47,011 nt of DNA, from positions 1 through 47,011 of the forward strand of contig JAFUMW010000120.1 of the NCBI GenBank assembly GCA_017482465.1, read 5' to 3'. The notes beneath the pieces are model-generated. The model searched no databases. It was not told the origin of the DNA and saw nothing but the letters and a program-made list of their open reading frames with translations. Within the stretch, counting starts at the first letter, position 1, and each line of letters begins with the position of its first letter. Shown here in pieces: positions 25,703 through 33,582 of this stretch. Origin of the DNA: Clostridia bacterium (GTDB lineage: Bacteria; Bacillota; Clostridia; Oscillospirales; CAG-272). A program made the position numbers and the translations under genes.

Positions 25703-25858
25703 TTCGTTTGAGTCGCCCGCGGGGGTCGGCTTGGTGTTGAGATTTATATATCCGCTTGACGCAAGGTCGTAAGTGTGACGGTTCTCGCATATCAGCGAAT
25801 TTCCGCTTTGCAGAAGAGGACACGATCACTTGGGGCAAACGATCATATTTTGTGTCAT
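25703..25858 (-). other. 5' end of the RlmA-like gene: zinc-finger region interrupted by in-frame UGA
   Basis: Reverse-strand codons from the ATG at 25858 read MTQNMIVCPK, then UGA, then SCPLLQSGNSLICENRH and on into the methyltransferase frame. GTGAGG lies 6 bases before this ATG, 8 bp after the sortase stop, the expected operon position. Aligned to E. coli RlmA (CPLC...C...H), the UGA falls exactly on the second zinc-ligand cysteine. The rest of the finger (Cys, Cys, His) is intact and undecayed. A single base change from UGC/UGU explains it; readthrough or selenocysteine is a remote alternative. Confidence 0.8.
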
Positions 25859-25866
25859 ATACTGCC

Positions 25867-26892
25867 TCACTTGAATTCTTCAACGTCTATAAGACGTGCG
25901 TGGAGAGCAAAACGTCCGCTGAACTCCTCGTTTGTACAGGTGGAAAGTGTGAGGATACGGTCGTATTCGGTAAATTCAGCCGTTCTCGGATATACAGATT
26001 TTTCAAGAATATCGTATGCAAAATCGGTAAACTCGGTCGTGTTCTTGAATCTCATCCTGAAATACTGATCGTATGCATTTGTTTCGTATACCGATATAGG
26101 TGCGTACTCGTATATACCGTCCATGGTGTATACAAGTATGCGGGATTCGTTGAACAGCGCTTCGTCCTCGGTCATAAGCTCGACGATATGGAACATCGAG
26201 CCGTTTTCCATATTGTGTCCGTACAGTACCGTGTTGTAGTTGTTGATGATCTTGTCGTTTGTTCTGTAGTCTGCGAAGATCGAACCTACGATCATGTACT
26301 CGCCTGTGTAAGCGTGGTCAAGATAGTAGTTGTTATCCTCTCCGCGTACTATGGGATAGTCGACCTCACTGCCTTCTATCGTTATCCAGCCGTAGATATC
26401 CGGGTTGATCTGTTTCAGCCATTCAAGCTTTGCCTTGAACTGTGCCGATTCTCCGTCGTCTTCATTTACGTTTATCTCAATGTTGTCAAGCTTCATGCTT
26501 CTTATTTCGGACATCGACAGTGAAGCGGGAGAAGCTTTTCCCGCAGGAGTTGATCTTACAGTCATCTTGCCTGCCAATGCAGAGATATCCGCGGGATCCT
26601 CGGTGTTGAAATAGTCGGACAGATCCGAATACAGATCGTTTCCCTTTGCATATCCGCCGAAGCTAATTATGAGCGTGTATGTGCTCCAGATCAGCGTTGC
26701 AACACATATAAGCACAATAAACAGATATACTATCTTGCCGAGTATCTTCTTTTTTCTTTTTTTCTTTCGAGCCGGAACGGGAGAAAGATCGTCTGCCGTT
26801 GCCGATTCAAGCTCACGCACGAATATGGTCTTATTCTGTTCGGGGTCGTGAGTGAACTCAAACTCGCTGTTGTTTCTTTCTTTATCTGACAT
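25867..26892 (-). CDS. Class B sortase
   Basis: The 341-residue membrane protein has a basic, disordered N-terminus, a Lys/Arg-rich stretch (KKKRKKK) and one transmembrane segment (about 55-77). The sortase domain contains DYPIVRGEDNNYYLDHAYTG, catalytic His in YGHNM (about 225), Cys in TLSTC (about 319) and Arg in GRFALHAR. The spacing is that of class B. Sortases join secreted proteins to peptidoglycan or pilin subunits; no LPXTG- or NPQTN-type substrate is in the window. The ATG at 26892 is chosen over an upstream TTG because AAAAGG is correctly spaced only for the ATG. Confidence 0.92.
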   Translation of the reverse strand: MSDKERNNSEFEFTHDPEQNKTIFVRELESATADDLSPVPARKKKRKKKILGKIVYLFIVLICVATLIWSTYTLIISFGGYAKGNDLYSDLSDYFNTEDPADISALAGKMTVRSTPAGKASPASLSMSEIRSMKLDNIEINVNEDDGESAQFKAKLEWLKQINPDIYGWITIEGSEVDYPIVRGEDNNYYLDHAYTGEYMIVGSIFADYRTNDKIINNYNTVLYGHNMENGSMFHIVELMTEDEALFNESRILVYTMDGIYEYAPISVYETNAYDQYFRMRFKNTTEFTDFAYDILEKSVYPRTAEFTEYDRILTLSTCTNEEFSGRFALHARLIDVEEFK

Positions 26893-26932
26893 TTTCAATA
26901 CCTTTTATTTCAAGATATAATTCCACTTATAC

Positions 26933-26961
26933 ATTGTAACATAAAATTATATTTAATACAA
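26933..26961 (-). promoter_or_regulatory. Promoter of the sortase-rlmA-GT2-sbcDC-rpiR unit
   Basis: On the reverse strand TTGTAT (26961-26956), a 17-bp spacer and TACAAT (26938-26933). It is the only strong promoter seen before the six co-directional genes with gaps of 8-27 bp or overlaps. Confidence 0.75.
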
Positions 26962-27053
26962 GGGTTATTTTTCACTTTTAAAATATGGCTATTGCATTAT
27001 TTACGGATTTGTTATAAAATATATATGTATTTTATCTGAAAGGGGGAGCTTAT

Positions 27054-29576
27054 ATGGAGGGTGTTATCTCGATATCGGTCCGTGAGTTGTGTGAAAAGAT
27101 GCTGCCGAGTGGAAATATAGATATGCGAAGAGATGCTTTTAGGGTCATTGAGAGCATAAGGCTTCACAGCATCCTTCAAAAGCGCGGCGGCGACGTGTAT
27201 GCTCCCGAGGTAGGACTTAAGAAGCTGTTTGATATTGAAAACGAGAGCATCATGCTCACCGGCAGAGCCGATGGTATCATACAGACCGAGGACGGATATT
27301 TTATCGACGAGATAAAGTGTGTTAATGTTCCGGTGGCACAGATAGAACGCGACACCTGTCCGACGCATCTTGCTCAGGCAATGTGCTACGGATATATGTT
27401 TGCAAGCGATAAGGGGCTTGATAATATAACCGTAAGACTTACATATTGCGATATATCTACCGAGGAAACGGTAAAATTTGATTATTTTTATGAGACCGAT
27501 GACCTGTGTGTGTTTGTTGAAAACATGCTGACAGAGTATATAGGTATCGAACATGAGCGTCTTAAGCGTCGCAAAAGCTTTCAGAAAAGCGCTAAGCGGC
27601 TTGCTTTTCCGTACGAGGACTATCGTGACGGACAGCGAAGCTTTTGTGAGTATGCGCTTGAAGCAATATGTACAAAGAAAAAACTGTTTGCCGAAGCTCC
27701 AACCGGCATCGGCAAGACGATGTCCGCGCTGTTCCCGGCGGTCAAAGCGTCCGGCAACGGATACGGAGAAAAAATCTTCTATTTTACATCAAAGACGACT
27801 ATTGCCGAGGCTGCAAAGGACGCGTTCGTTCTCATGCGTGAAAAGGGGCTTGATGCGTCCTGTATCGTGATCACCGCGCGAGAGCGTCTGTGCGCGCACT
27901 CGCCGGACAGCTGTGATCCTACAGTGTGTCAAAACGCGTGCGGACATTATGACAGGATAAACGACGCGCTTTCAGACGCGCTTGAAAACGACCGTGTATT
28001 TGATCGGAAAACGGTAGATAAATACGCGAAAAAGCATAGTGTGTGTCCTTACGAGCTTTCTCTTGCGATATCGGAGTGGTGTGAGCTTGTTATTTGCGAT
28101 TATAACTATCTTTTTGACCCGATAGTGTTTTTCAGACGCTATTTTATAAACGGCGGAGACTATATATTCCTTGTTGACGAGGCGCACAATCTCGGCGACC
28201 GTGCCAGAAGCATGTATTCACACTCGGTAAAAAGCCGTGATATCGAGCTTTTGCTCATGTCTCACAGTACATCCGATAAGATACTATACCCGAAGCTTTA
28301 CGAGGTGCTCGAGTACATGAAGAGCGCTGACAGGCTTGTCGATGTAAAAAAGCGCAGGTCGGGTGACATGGGCTCGTTCAAGAGCGAAAAGCCGTTTGGA
28401 ATACTCAACCGTAAGCTTGCAGAGCTTATCGAGGCGTTTGACGCATACTTCAGGGTACGTAAGGATATCCCCCAGCAGATGTCAGATATTTATTTTGAAA
28501 TAAAGAAGTATCTCAAAATATCAGAATACTATGACGAAAAATACGTAAGCCTTATCGAATACAGAAACGGAGACTATACCTTCAGACAGCTTTGCGTTGA
28601 CCCGTCGTCCGTGATAAAAAGCAGATTTGAGCTTGGCAGATGCGCGATACTTTTTTCGGCTACGCTCTCGCCTGCGGAATACTATAAAAGTATTCTGGGC
28701 GGATGTGACCATGATATTACACTTACGCTTGATTCACCGTTCCCGAAAGAAAATCTCTGCCTTTGTACTACATATAAATTCAGTACGCGACTTGACGACA
28801 GAAAAGCGACGCTTGCGTCACTGACAGGTCTGCTTGAGACCTTTGTAAAGGGCAAAAAGGGCAATTACATCGCGTTCTTTCCGTCGTATAAGTACATGAG
28901 TGAGGTTCATGCCGAATTTATAAAGCGTTTTCCGGGTGTGAAAACGATAGTACAGAGAAGTGATATGACCGAAAAAGAGCGCGAAGACTATATACACAGC
29001 TTTGAGGCGGATGCAGGTATAAGCGAAGATGTGTCAAAAGCTTCGACTGTGCCTGAAAAAAAGGCAGACCCGATTGCAGAGCTTTTCGGCGGCAGTCTTA
29101 TGAGGGGGGCTTCGTTTTTTGCCAACTCCATGCCGAAGACCGAAGAAAACACAGAAGAGGAGAGCGAGGATATCGATGACACTATGCTTGCATTCGGTGT
29201 TCTCGGAGGAGTATTTTCGGAGGGGATCGACTTTGCGGGCGAAAGGCTTATAGGATGCGCGATAATCGGGGTCGGATTGCCGGGTATCAACGATGACTCG
29301 AATATAATATGTGAGTATTATAACAGCCGCTCGGATGACGAATATATGCGCGGATACGATTATGCCTACCGCATACCCGGTATGATAAAGGTATTGCAGG
29401 CGGCTGGACGCGTTATAAGAAGCGAGAACGATCGCGGTGCGGTGCTTCTGATAGATGACCGCTATGCCACACGTGAATATGCAAGCATGTATCCCGCGCA
29501 TTGGAAGCAGATGAAGCTTGTCGGAGACCGCAATGCGCTTGCCGAGCTATTAAGACGCTTTTGGAATAAAGAATAA
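27054..29576 (+). CDS. DinG/XPD-family DNA helicase with an N-terminal PD-(D/E)XK nuclease-like domain
   Basis: The 840-residue protein begins with a Cas4/RecB-like nuclease domain (about 1-165) showing GRADGIIQTEDGYFIDEIK (about 70-88) and QAMCYGYMF. The superfamily 2 helicase follows: Walker A EAPTGIGKT (214-222), four Fe-S cysteines in the pattern C-x6-C-x4-C-x3-C (about 280-296), DEAH box VDEAHN (about 373-378), and late motifs FPSYKYM and QAAGRVIRSENDRGAVLLID. Rad3/XPD-type helicases unwind 5' to 3' and use the Fe-S domain as a wedge. A role in repair of stalled forks or damaged DNA is likely. GGGGGAG precedes the ATG. Confidence 0.9.
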   Translation: MEGVISISVRELCEKMLPSGNIDMRRDAFRVIESIRLHSILQKRGGDVYAPEVGLKKLFDIENESIMLTGRADGIIQTEDGYFIDEIKCVNVPVAQIERDTCPTHLAQAMCYGYMFASDKGLDNITVRLTYCDISTEETVKFDYFYETDDLCVFVENMLTEYIGIEHERLKRRKSFQKSAKRLAFPYEDYRDGQRSFCEYALEAICTKKKLFAEAPTGIGKTMSALFPAVKASGNGYGEKIFYFTSKTTIAEAAKDAFVLMREKGLDASCIVITARERLCAHSPDSCDPTVCQNACGHYDRINDALSDALENDRVFDRKTVDKYAKKHSVCPYELSLAISEWCELVICDYNYLFDPIVFFRRYFINGGDYIFLVDEAHNLGDRARSMYSHSVKSRDIELLLMSHSTSDKILYPKLYEVLEYMKSADRLVDVKKRRSGDMGSFKSEKPFGILNRKLAELIEAFDAYFRVRKDIPQQMSDIYFEIKKYLKISEYYDEKYVSLIEYRNGDYTFRQLCVDPSSVIKSRFELGRCAILFSATLSPAEYYKSILGGCDHDITLTLDSPFPKENLCLCTTYKFSTRLDDRKATLASLTGLLETFVKGKKGNYIAFFPSYKYMSEVHAEFIKRFPGVKTIVQRSDMTEKEREDYIHSFEADAGISEDVSKASTVPEKKADPIAELFGGSLMRGASFFANSMPKTEENTEEESEDIDDTMLAFGVLGGVFSEGIDFAGERLIGCAIIGVGLPGINDDSNIICEYYNSRSDDEYMRGYDYAYRIPGMIKVLQAAGRVIRSENDRGAVLLIDDRYATREYASMYPAHWKQMKLVGDRNALAELLRRFWNKE

Positions 29577-29602
29577 AACGGATGCGAGAGCATCCGTTTT
29601 AT
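29573..29602. terminator. Bidirectional terminator between the helicase gene and radC
   Basis: A 13-bp perfect stem (ATAAAACGGATGC / GCATCCGTTTTAT) has a GAGA loop, overlaps the helicase stop codon and lies between convergent genes. Confidence 0.88.
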
Positions 29603-29604
29603 GT

Positions 29605-30417
29605 TTAGTTATAATCATCTATTACTGCTTCTGCAAGCTCTGCCGCTTCATATGTAACGGTGTTTCCGAATGTGTATGAAAATTCTTCGTCACTGTAATC
29701 GCCCATTCTGTCGGCAAGCGTTGCAACTTCGCTCATCTTGAAATATTTGTCATCACTGACTACGAACATGTCTATAAGCTTTACCGACATGTCGTCGATA
29801 AGCAACTTTAGCTTGAACATCGTTTCGATGTCAGTAACCGAAGGCTTTACGTTACCGTTTGGATGGTTATGAGCAAACGCAACATACGAAACATTGTCGC
29901 GTACAAGCACACGTGCGACCTCACGCATGTCGATCAGACATTCATCGGGGTGACCTTTGGATATCCAATCGTGTGACAACATTTCAAACGAGTTGTTAAA
30001 TGCCACGATCATCATTCTCTCTTCTCTTATGCCATCGAACATCTTGCAGAAGTATTTAACTATATCCTCAGGGCCTTTGTATACCTTACGGTTATTTTTG
30101 GTGATGTTGGCTCTTCGTAAAATGGATTTTACGAGTGTTATCAAGATCGCGGTGCTCGGACCGATACCGTCTACAGTGCAAAGATCGTCTTCGCTCGCGC
30201 TTAAAACATTGTCAAGGTCACCGAATTTTGCTAACAGCGCCACCGAATGCGGATATACATCTATCCGCGGTATAGCATATGTTATCAGCAGCTCAAGCAT
30301 ACGGCTGTCATCCATATCATCGTGATTTTGCGTGAGGTATCTGTTTCTCAGACGCTCTCTGTGCAGCTTAAGCTTTGCTTTTTCTTCTTCTGACATGTTG
30401 TTTTGGTTTTTCCTCAT
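29605..30417 (-). CDS. radC: RadC family JAB/MPN-domain protein
   Basis: Start at 30417 (MRKNQNNMSEEEK) with AGGAG upstream; 270 residues. A helix-hairpin-helix-like segment (TVDGIGPSTAILITL, about 85-99) precedes the JAMM metalloprotease-like motif with its metal ligands: FAHNHPNGNVKPSVTDIE (about 180-197). RadC is widely called a DNA repair protein but its biochemical role is unsettled. The in-frame extension to 30540 is rejected because it passes through this gene's own promoter. Confidence 0.9.
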   Translation of the reverse strand: MRKNQNNMSEEEKAKLKLHRERLRNRYLTQNHDDMDDSRMLELLITYAIPRIDVYPHSVALLAKFGDLDNVLSASEDDLCTVDGIGPSTAILITLVKSILRRANITKNNRKVYKGPEDIVKYFCKMFDGIREERMMIVAFNNSFEMLSHDWISKGHPDECLIDMREVARVLVRDNVSYVAFAHNHPNGNVKPSVTDIETMFKLKLLIDDMSVKLIDMFVVSDDKYFKMSEVATLADRMGDYSDEEFSYTFGNTVTYEAAELAEAVIDDYN

Positions 30418-30451
30418 TTTTCGCTCCTGTTTTTGGGATTTACTTCTTAAC

Positions 30452-30480
30452 ATTGTACCGCATTTGTGTTCTGATGTCAA
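30452..30480 (-). promoter_or_regulatory. radC promoter
   Basis: On the reverse strand TTGACA (30480-30475), a 17-bp spacer and TACAAT (30457-30452). Confidence 0.82.
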
Positions 30481-30497
30481 AAACTTTTTAACAACTA

Positions 30498-30526
30498 TTG
30501 CAATAAAACGAATTTTTGTGTAAAAT
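30498..30526 (+). promoter_or_regulatory. Promoter of the winged-helix regulator
   Basis: TTGCAA (30498-30503), a 17-bp spacer and TAAAAT (30521-30526). The start point near 30533 excludes translation from 30516. Confidence 0.72.
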
Positions 30527-30557
30527 AAAGACAGAAACAATAAAAAGTGAGGCTGAC

Positions 30558-31157
30558 ATGAGTAAGTGCAGTGTTAAAGTGCTTTGTAAAAACGAATATT
30601 TGGCACGTATGATCGTGTTGATAGCAAACGGACTTGAGTTTGAGGCGGGCATGTCGGATATTCCAAACGGAGATATAAATATTATCGACTCTTCATTTCA
30701 TATCAAGGGTGAATGTGATTATTCACGCACAGTGTACATTTGCGAAAACGGAGAAAATATACCCAAGGGAGCTTTTACGATACTGTCAAAGCCTTTTTTG
30801 CACAAGGAACTGAGAGAAACGCTTTTGTCGGTATACAGCCGTTTGTACGCAAATGCAGGAGAGCGTATAGTAATTGAAAAGGATAAGCTTATATACAAAG
30901 GCTTATTTGTACAGCTTACCGAAAAAGAAACAGAGCTGTTTACCTATCTTTATGACAGAGCGGATATTCCCGTGACGCGTTCGGAGCTAATGGAAAATGT
31001 ATGGCACGGCGAAGCGTCGGCAGACGCGAACGTGACCGATGTTTATGTGAATTATATCAGAAAAAAGACGCGTGAGGTTTTCGGAGTCGATGCCATACGT
31101 TCGGTTCGCGGCGTTGGCTATATGTACACTGAAAAATATACCGTCTCGGATAAATAA
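30558..31157 (+). CDS. OmpR/PhoB-type winged-helix protein with a reduced receiver-like N-terminus
   Basis: The 199-residue protein starts at 30558 (MSKCSVKVLCKNEY) with GAGG 6 bases before. Residues about 105-195 are a clear OmpR-type winged helix: LTEKETELFTYLYDRADIPV, SELMENVW, VTDVYVNYIRKK, IRSVRGVGYMY. The N-terminal 85-90 residues have receiver-like strands and a plausible INIIDSS loop and SKP segment, but lack the acidic pocket and are about 30 residues short. No histidine kinase is adjacent. It is probably a phosphorylation-independent orphan regulator; its targets are unknown. Confidence 0.85.
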   Translation: MSKCSVKVLCKNEYLARMIVLIANGLEFEAGMSDIPNGDINIIDSSFHIKGECDYSRTVYICENGENIPKGAFTILSKPFLHKELRETLLSVYSRLYANAGERIVIEKDKLIYKGLFVQLTEKETELFTYLYDRADIPVTRSELMENVWHGEASADANVTDVYVNYIRKKTREVFGVDAIRSVRGVGYMYTEKYTVSDK

Positions 31158-31158
31158 G

Positions 31159-31180
31159 AAATGGCCGGAAACAGCCATTT
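31159..31180. terminator. Terminator after the winged-helix gene
   Basis: AAATGGC / GCCATTT form a 7-bp stem with a CGGAAACA loop, followed by TTATTTATT. Confidence 0.65.
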
Positions 31181-31262
31181 TTATTTATTGTTCATATGTG
31201 TGTCTGAATACAGATCGCGATATTTTCTCGGCGATATTTTCTCGTGATACTTGTAAAAGCTT

Positions 31263-31539
31263 ATGAATGTGTTTGACATCGCTGAAACCGAGCATATACG
31301 GTATTTCCGAAAGTATGTGCAAAATTACGGCTTCCGCAACGTAAACAAATTCTTCCGATATGTTTTTGAAGTGCAGAAGACAGCAATCGGACATGCGGTG
31401 CGTGCCTGGCATCTTTACACAGCGGATGTACAACGGTATGATAAGCGAATATGAAAAAACAAGGATAAAGCTGATCCCTTACAATGCATTTGCCAACCGC
31501 GGTGACGCGAGTATGCTTGTCTGGCTGAGACGTGAATAA
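31263..31539 (+). pseudogene. Relic of a GH127 (DUF1680) beta-L-arabinofuranosidase-type gene
   Basis: Two fragments in different frames carry family hallmarks. The first reads KTAIGHAVRAWHLYTADVQ (around 31376-31432), which matches the GHAVRA-YLY motif of GH127. The second runs in another frame to the TAA at 31537-31539 and reads IKLIPYNAFANRGDASMLVW, the C-terminal PYYAWANRGPGEMRVW pattern. The roughly 200 residues normally between them are missing and a frameshift separates them, so this is a deleted remnant. Upstream (31181-31262) I see only a tandem copy of GATATTTTCTCG and no start. Confidence 0.8.
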
Positions 31540-31580
31540 AAGTAAAAATGACTGTCCGAACGGACAGTCATTTTTACTTT
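31539..31580. terminator. Bidirectional terminator between the GH127 relic and the M18 gene
   Basis: A perfect 19-bp stem (31539-31557 with 31562-31580) has a GAAC loop with A- and T-rich ends. It overlaps the end of the M18 gene. Confidence 0.9.
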
Positions 31581-32982
31581 ACGCATTGAACAGCGAAAGA
31601 ATCGCCTTGTGCGCCATATATACGTCAAGCTTAGCTATTATCTCTGTGGGTGCGTGCATCGAAAGCACAGGAACGCCTAAATCGATAACGTCGATGTTTA
31701 GGTTTGCTATATATGCGGCAACAGTTCCGCCGCCGCCTTGGTCTACTTTGCCGAGCTCTGCGATCTGCCAGATGACACCGTTTTTGTCAAAGATGCTTCT
31801 GATATGACCCAAGAATTCCGCTGAAGCGTCGGATGTGCCGCTCTTGCCGCGTGCACCCGTGTACTTGGATATAACGACACCGTGGTTTATGAACGCGGTG
31901 TTTCTTTTTTCAAACACTTCGGGGAAGTTCGGGTCAAAAGCTACGTTAACGTCTGCCGAGAGGCATTTCGAGTTGGCTCTTACAAGCGCGGGACTTTCTC
32001 CGAGAGCTCTTGCGATCTCGTCGATAAGATCGCGCAAGAGCGCTGATTTCATACCCGTGTTACCGTCACTGCCTGTCTCCTCCTTGTCGGCGAGTACCGC
32101 CATGACCGTGTGTGTGCTGTCGAGAGTACCGTCGAAAAGTGCGGTGAGCGCGGGGTACGCGCATACTCTGTCGTCGTGTCCGTAAGCGGCTATCATCGAG
32201 CGGTCAAGTCCCGCGTCACGCGCTTTTGCGGCTGGGACTGCACAGAGCTCTGCAGAGATAAGGTCGGCTTCGGTGATACCGTATTTTTTGTTTAATATCG
32301 AGAGGATGTTGAGCTTTATCTTTTCGCTTGCTTCCTTGTCCGGGTAGGGCATGCTGCCTACAAGCAGGTTAAGTGTTTCACCCTCGATCGCTAGCGCGAG
32401 AGTCTTTTGGCTTTGATTCTGCGCGAGGTGCGGAGGAAGATCGTTGATATAAAGAACAGGGTCGTTTTCGTCCTCGCCTATAGTTATGTCAATTACACTG
32501 TTATCGGAAAGTACAACACTTCCGTGAAGTGCAAGAGGCGTTGCTGTCCACTGGTATTTTTTTACACCGCCGTAATAATGGGTCTTAAAAAAGCCAAGTC
32601 CGCTGTCCTCATATACAGGACGGGGCTTTAAGTCGAGCCTGGGTGAGTCTATGTGTGCTGCGGCGATGCGTATACCGTTTTTGATGTTCTCGCTTCCTAT
32701 TCTGAATAAAAACATGCTCTTGCCGCGATTGTTTATATAATATTTGCCGCCGATCTTCAGCTCATCGCCGAAGCTGTACGGAACAAATCCGTTTTCGCGA
32801 GCCATTGCTTCGGCACACTTTACCGCCTCACGCTCGATCTTTGCCTCATCAAGGAATTTTTTATATCCCTTGCAGTATTCGAAAGCCTTTTCGCTTTCTG
32901 CTTTTTCAAGTTTTTCAAAAGCGTTTTCCGATTTGTAAAATAGCTTTTCGGAAAGCTTCTGTCCTTCGGTTTTTTCGTTCAT
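31579..32982 (-). CDS. M18 family aminopeptidase
   Basis: The 467-residue enzyme is a two-metal, TET-forming aminopeptidase that prefers acidic N-terminal residues in several relatives. Visible ligands and motifs are AAHIDSPRLDLKPRP (His and Asp), YGHDDRVCAYPAL, DKEETGSDGNTGM (Glu pair), NVAFDPNF and the C-terminal MHAPTEI His. Length is normal. The gene is the last of a leftward group, 12 bp after the transglycosylase gene. With three M42 enzymes elsewhere in the window, the strain is well supplied with cytosolic peptidases. Confidence 0.92.
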   Translation of the reverse strand: MNEKTEGQKLSEKLFYKSENAFEKLEKAESEKAFEYCKGYKKFLDEAKIEREAVKCAEAMARENGFVPYSFGDELKIGGKYYINNRGKSMFLFRIGSENIKNGIRIAAAHIDSPRLDLKPRPVYEDSGLGFFKTHYYGGVKKYQWTATPLALHGSVVLSDNSVIDITIGEDENDPVLYINDLPPHLAQNQSQKTLALAIEGETLNLLVGSMPYPDKEASEKIKLNILSILNKKYGITEADLISAELCAVPAAKARDAGLDRSMIAAYGHDDRVCAYPALTALFDGTLDSTHTVMAVLADKEETGSDGNTGMKSALLRDLIDEIARALGESPALVRANSKCLSADVNVAFDPNFPEVFEKRNTAFINHGVVISKYTGARGKSGTSDASAEFLGHIRSIFDKNGVIWQIAELGKVDQGGGGTVAAYIANLNIDVIDLGVPVLSMHAPTEIIAKLDVYMAHKAILSLFNA

Positions 32983-32994
32983 TTTTGATTCCTT

Positions 32995-33582
32995 TCAATG
33001 ATTCTGATAAATTTGCTCGTATTTTATAAGTGTATTGTTTACCTTATTTACGTAGTTGCGTGTTTCGACGTAGGGAATGTATTCAAGCACTCCGTTTTTT
33101 GTATACCGTGTGTCCTCCAGCCATTCGGATACACGGTTCATTCCCGCGTTGTACGCGGCAAAGGCTGTGCTCCAATCGCCGAATTTGTTGTACAGGTAGG
33201 AAAGAAAATATGTGCCGAAGTCAATGCTTATAACAGGATCGGTAAGCTCGGACACTTTTTCCTCCTTACGTATATACAACAGCCAATCGTATGTGTCTGG
33301 AGTTATCTGCATCAGACCGACAGCGCCGGCGGACGATACCGCGACCGGGTCAAATCCGCTTTCGGTGTGTATGACTGCGTATACTATCTCGGTAGGAACA
33401 TTGTATTTTTCCGCGTACAATTCAACATATTCGCTGTATTTCTGCGGATACATGTGCATCAGTCTGCGTTCGTTGAGCTCGCCTGCGGCGGCGATCAGTA
33501 CGACTGTGATCAGTATCGTGATCACAATTACAGGCAGACAGGAGCGTTGCTTCGTTGTTCTTGTTTTGGTGCTTTTTTTCAT
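32995..33582 (-). CDS. Membrane-anchored lytic transglycosylase (Slt/GH23-like)
   Basis: The 195-residue protein has one N-terminal hydrophobic anchor (about 16-34) and an extracellular GH23-type domain. The catalytic Glu is in VIHTESGFDP, followed by SSAGAVGLMQITPDTYDWL and the AFAAYNAGMNRVSEWL repeat-type motif. It cleaves the MurNAc-GlcNAc bond of peptidoglycan. Its start overlaps the stop of coaE by 4 bases. Confidence 0.92.
   Translation of the reverse strand: MKKSTKTRTTKQRSCLPVIVITILITVVLIAAAGELNERRLMHMYPQKYSEYVELYAEKYNVPTEIVYAVIHTESGFDPVAVSSAGAVGLMQITPDTYDWLLYIRKEEKVSELTDPVISIDFGTYFLSYLYNKFGDWSTAFAAYNAGMNRVSEWLEDTRYTKNGVLEYIPYVETRNYVNKVNNTLIKYEQIYQNH

Noticed and set aside
25826..25828. 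Selenocysteine at the RlmA-like UGA as the main explanation
   Set aside because: No selenium genes are in the window and zinc-finger Cys ligands are not a known Sec position; UGA ends other genes here. A nonsense mutation or read error is simpler, so recoding is kept only as an alternative.
30516..30557. Earlier start for the winged-helix regulator
   Set aside because: The ATG lies in the promoter spacer, before the expected transcript start; the ATG at 30558 has a proper GAGG.
31200..31260. Tandem copies of GATATTTTCTCG as a functional repeat
   Set aside because: Only two copies within decaying sequence; most simply a small duplication.
31185..31433. 82-codon minus-strand open frame over the GH127 relic
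   Set aside because: No ribosome binding site or domain; the plus strand explains the sequence by its GH127 motifs.
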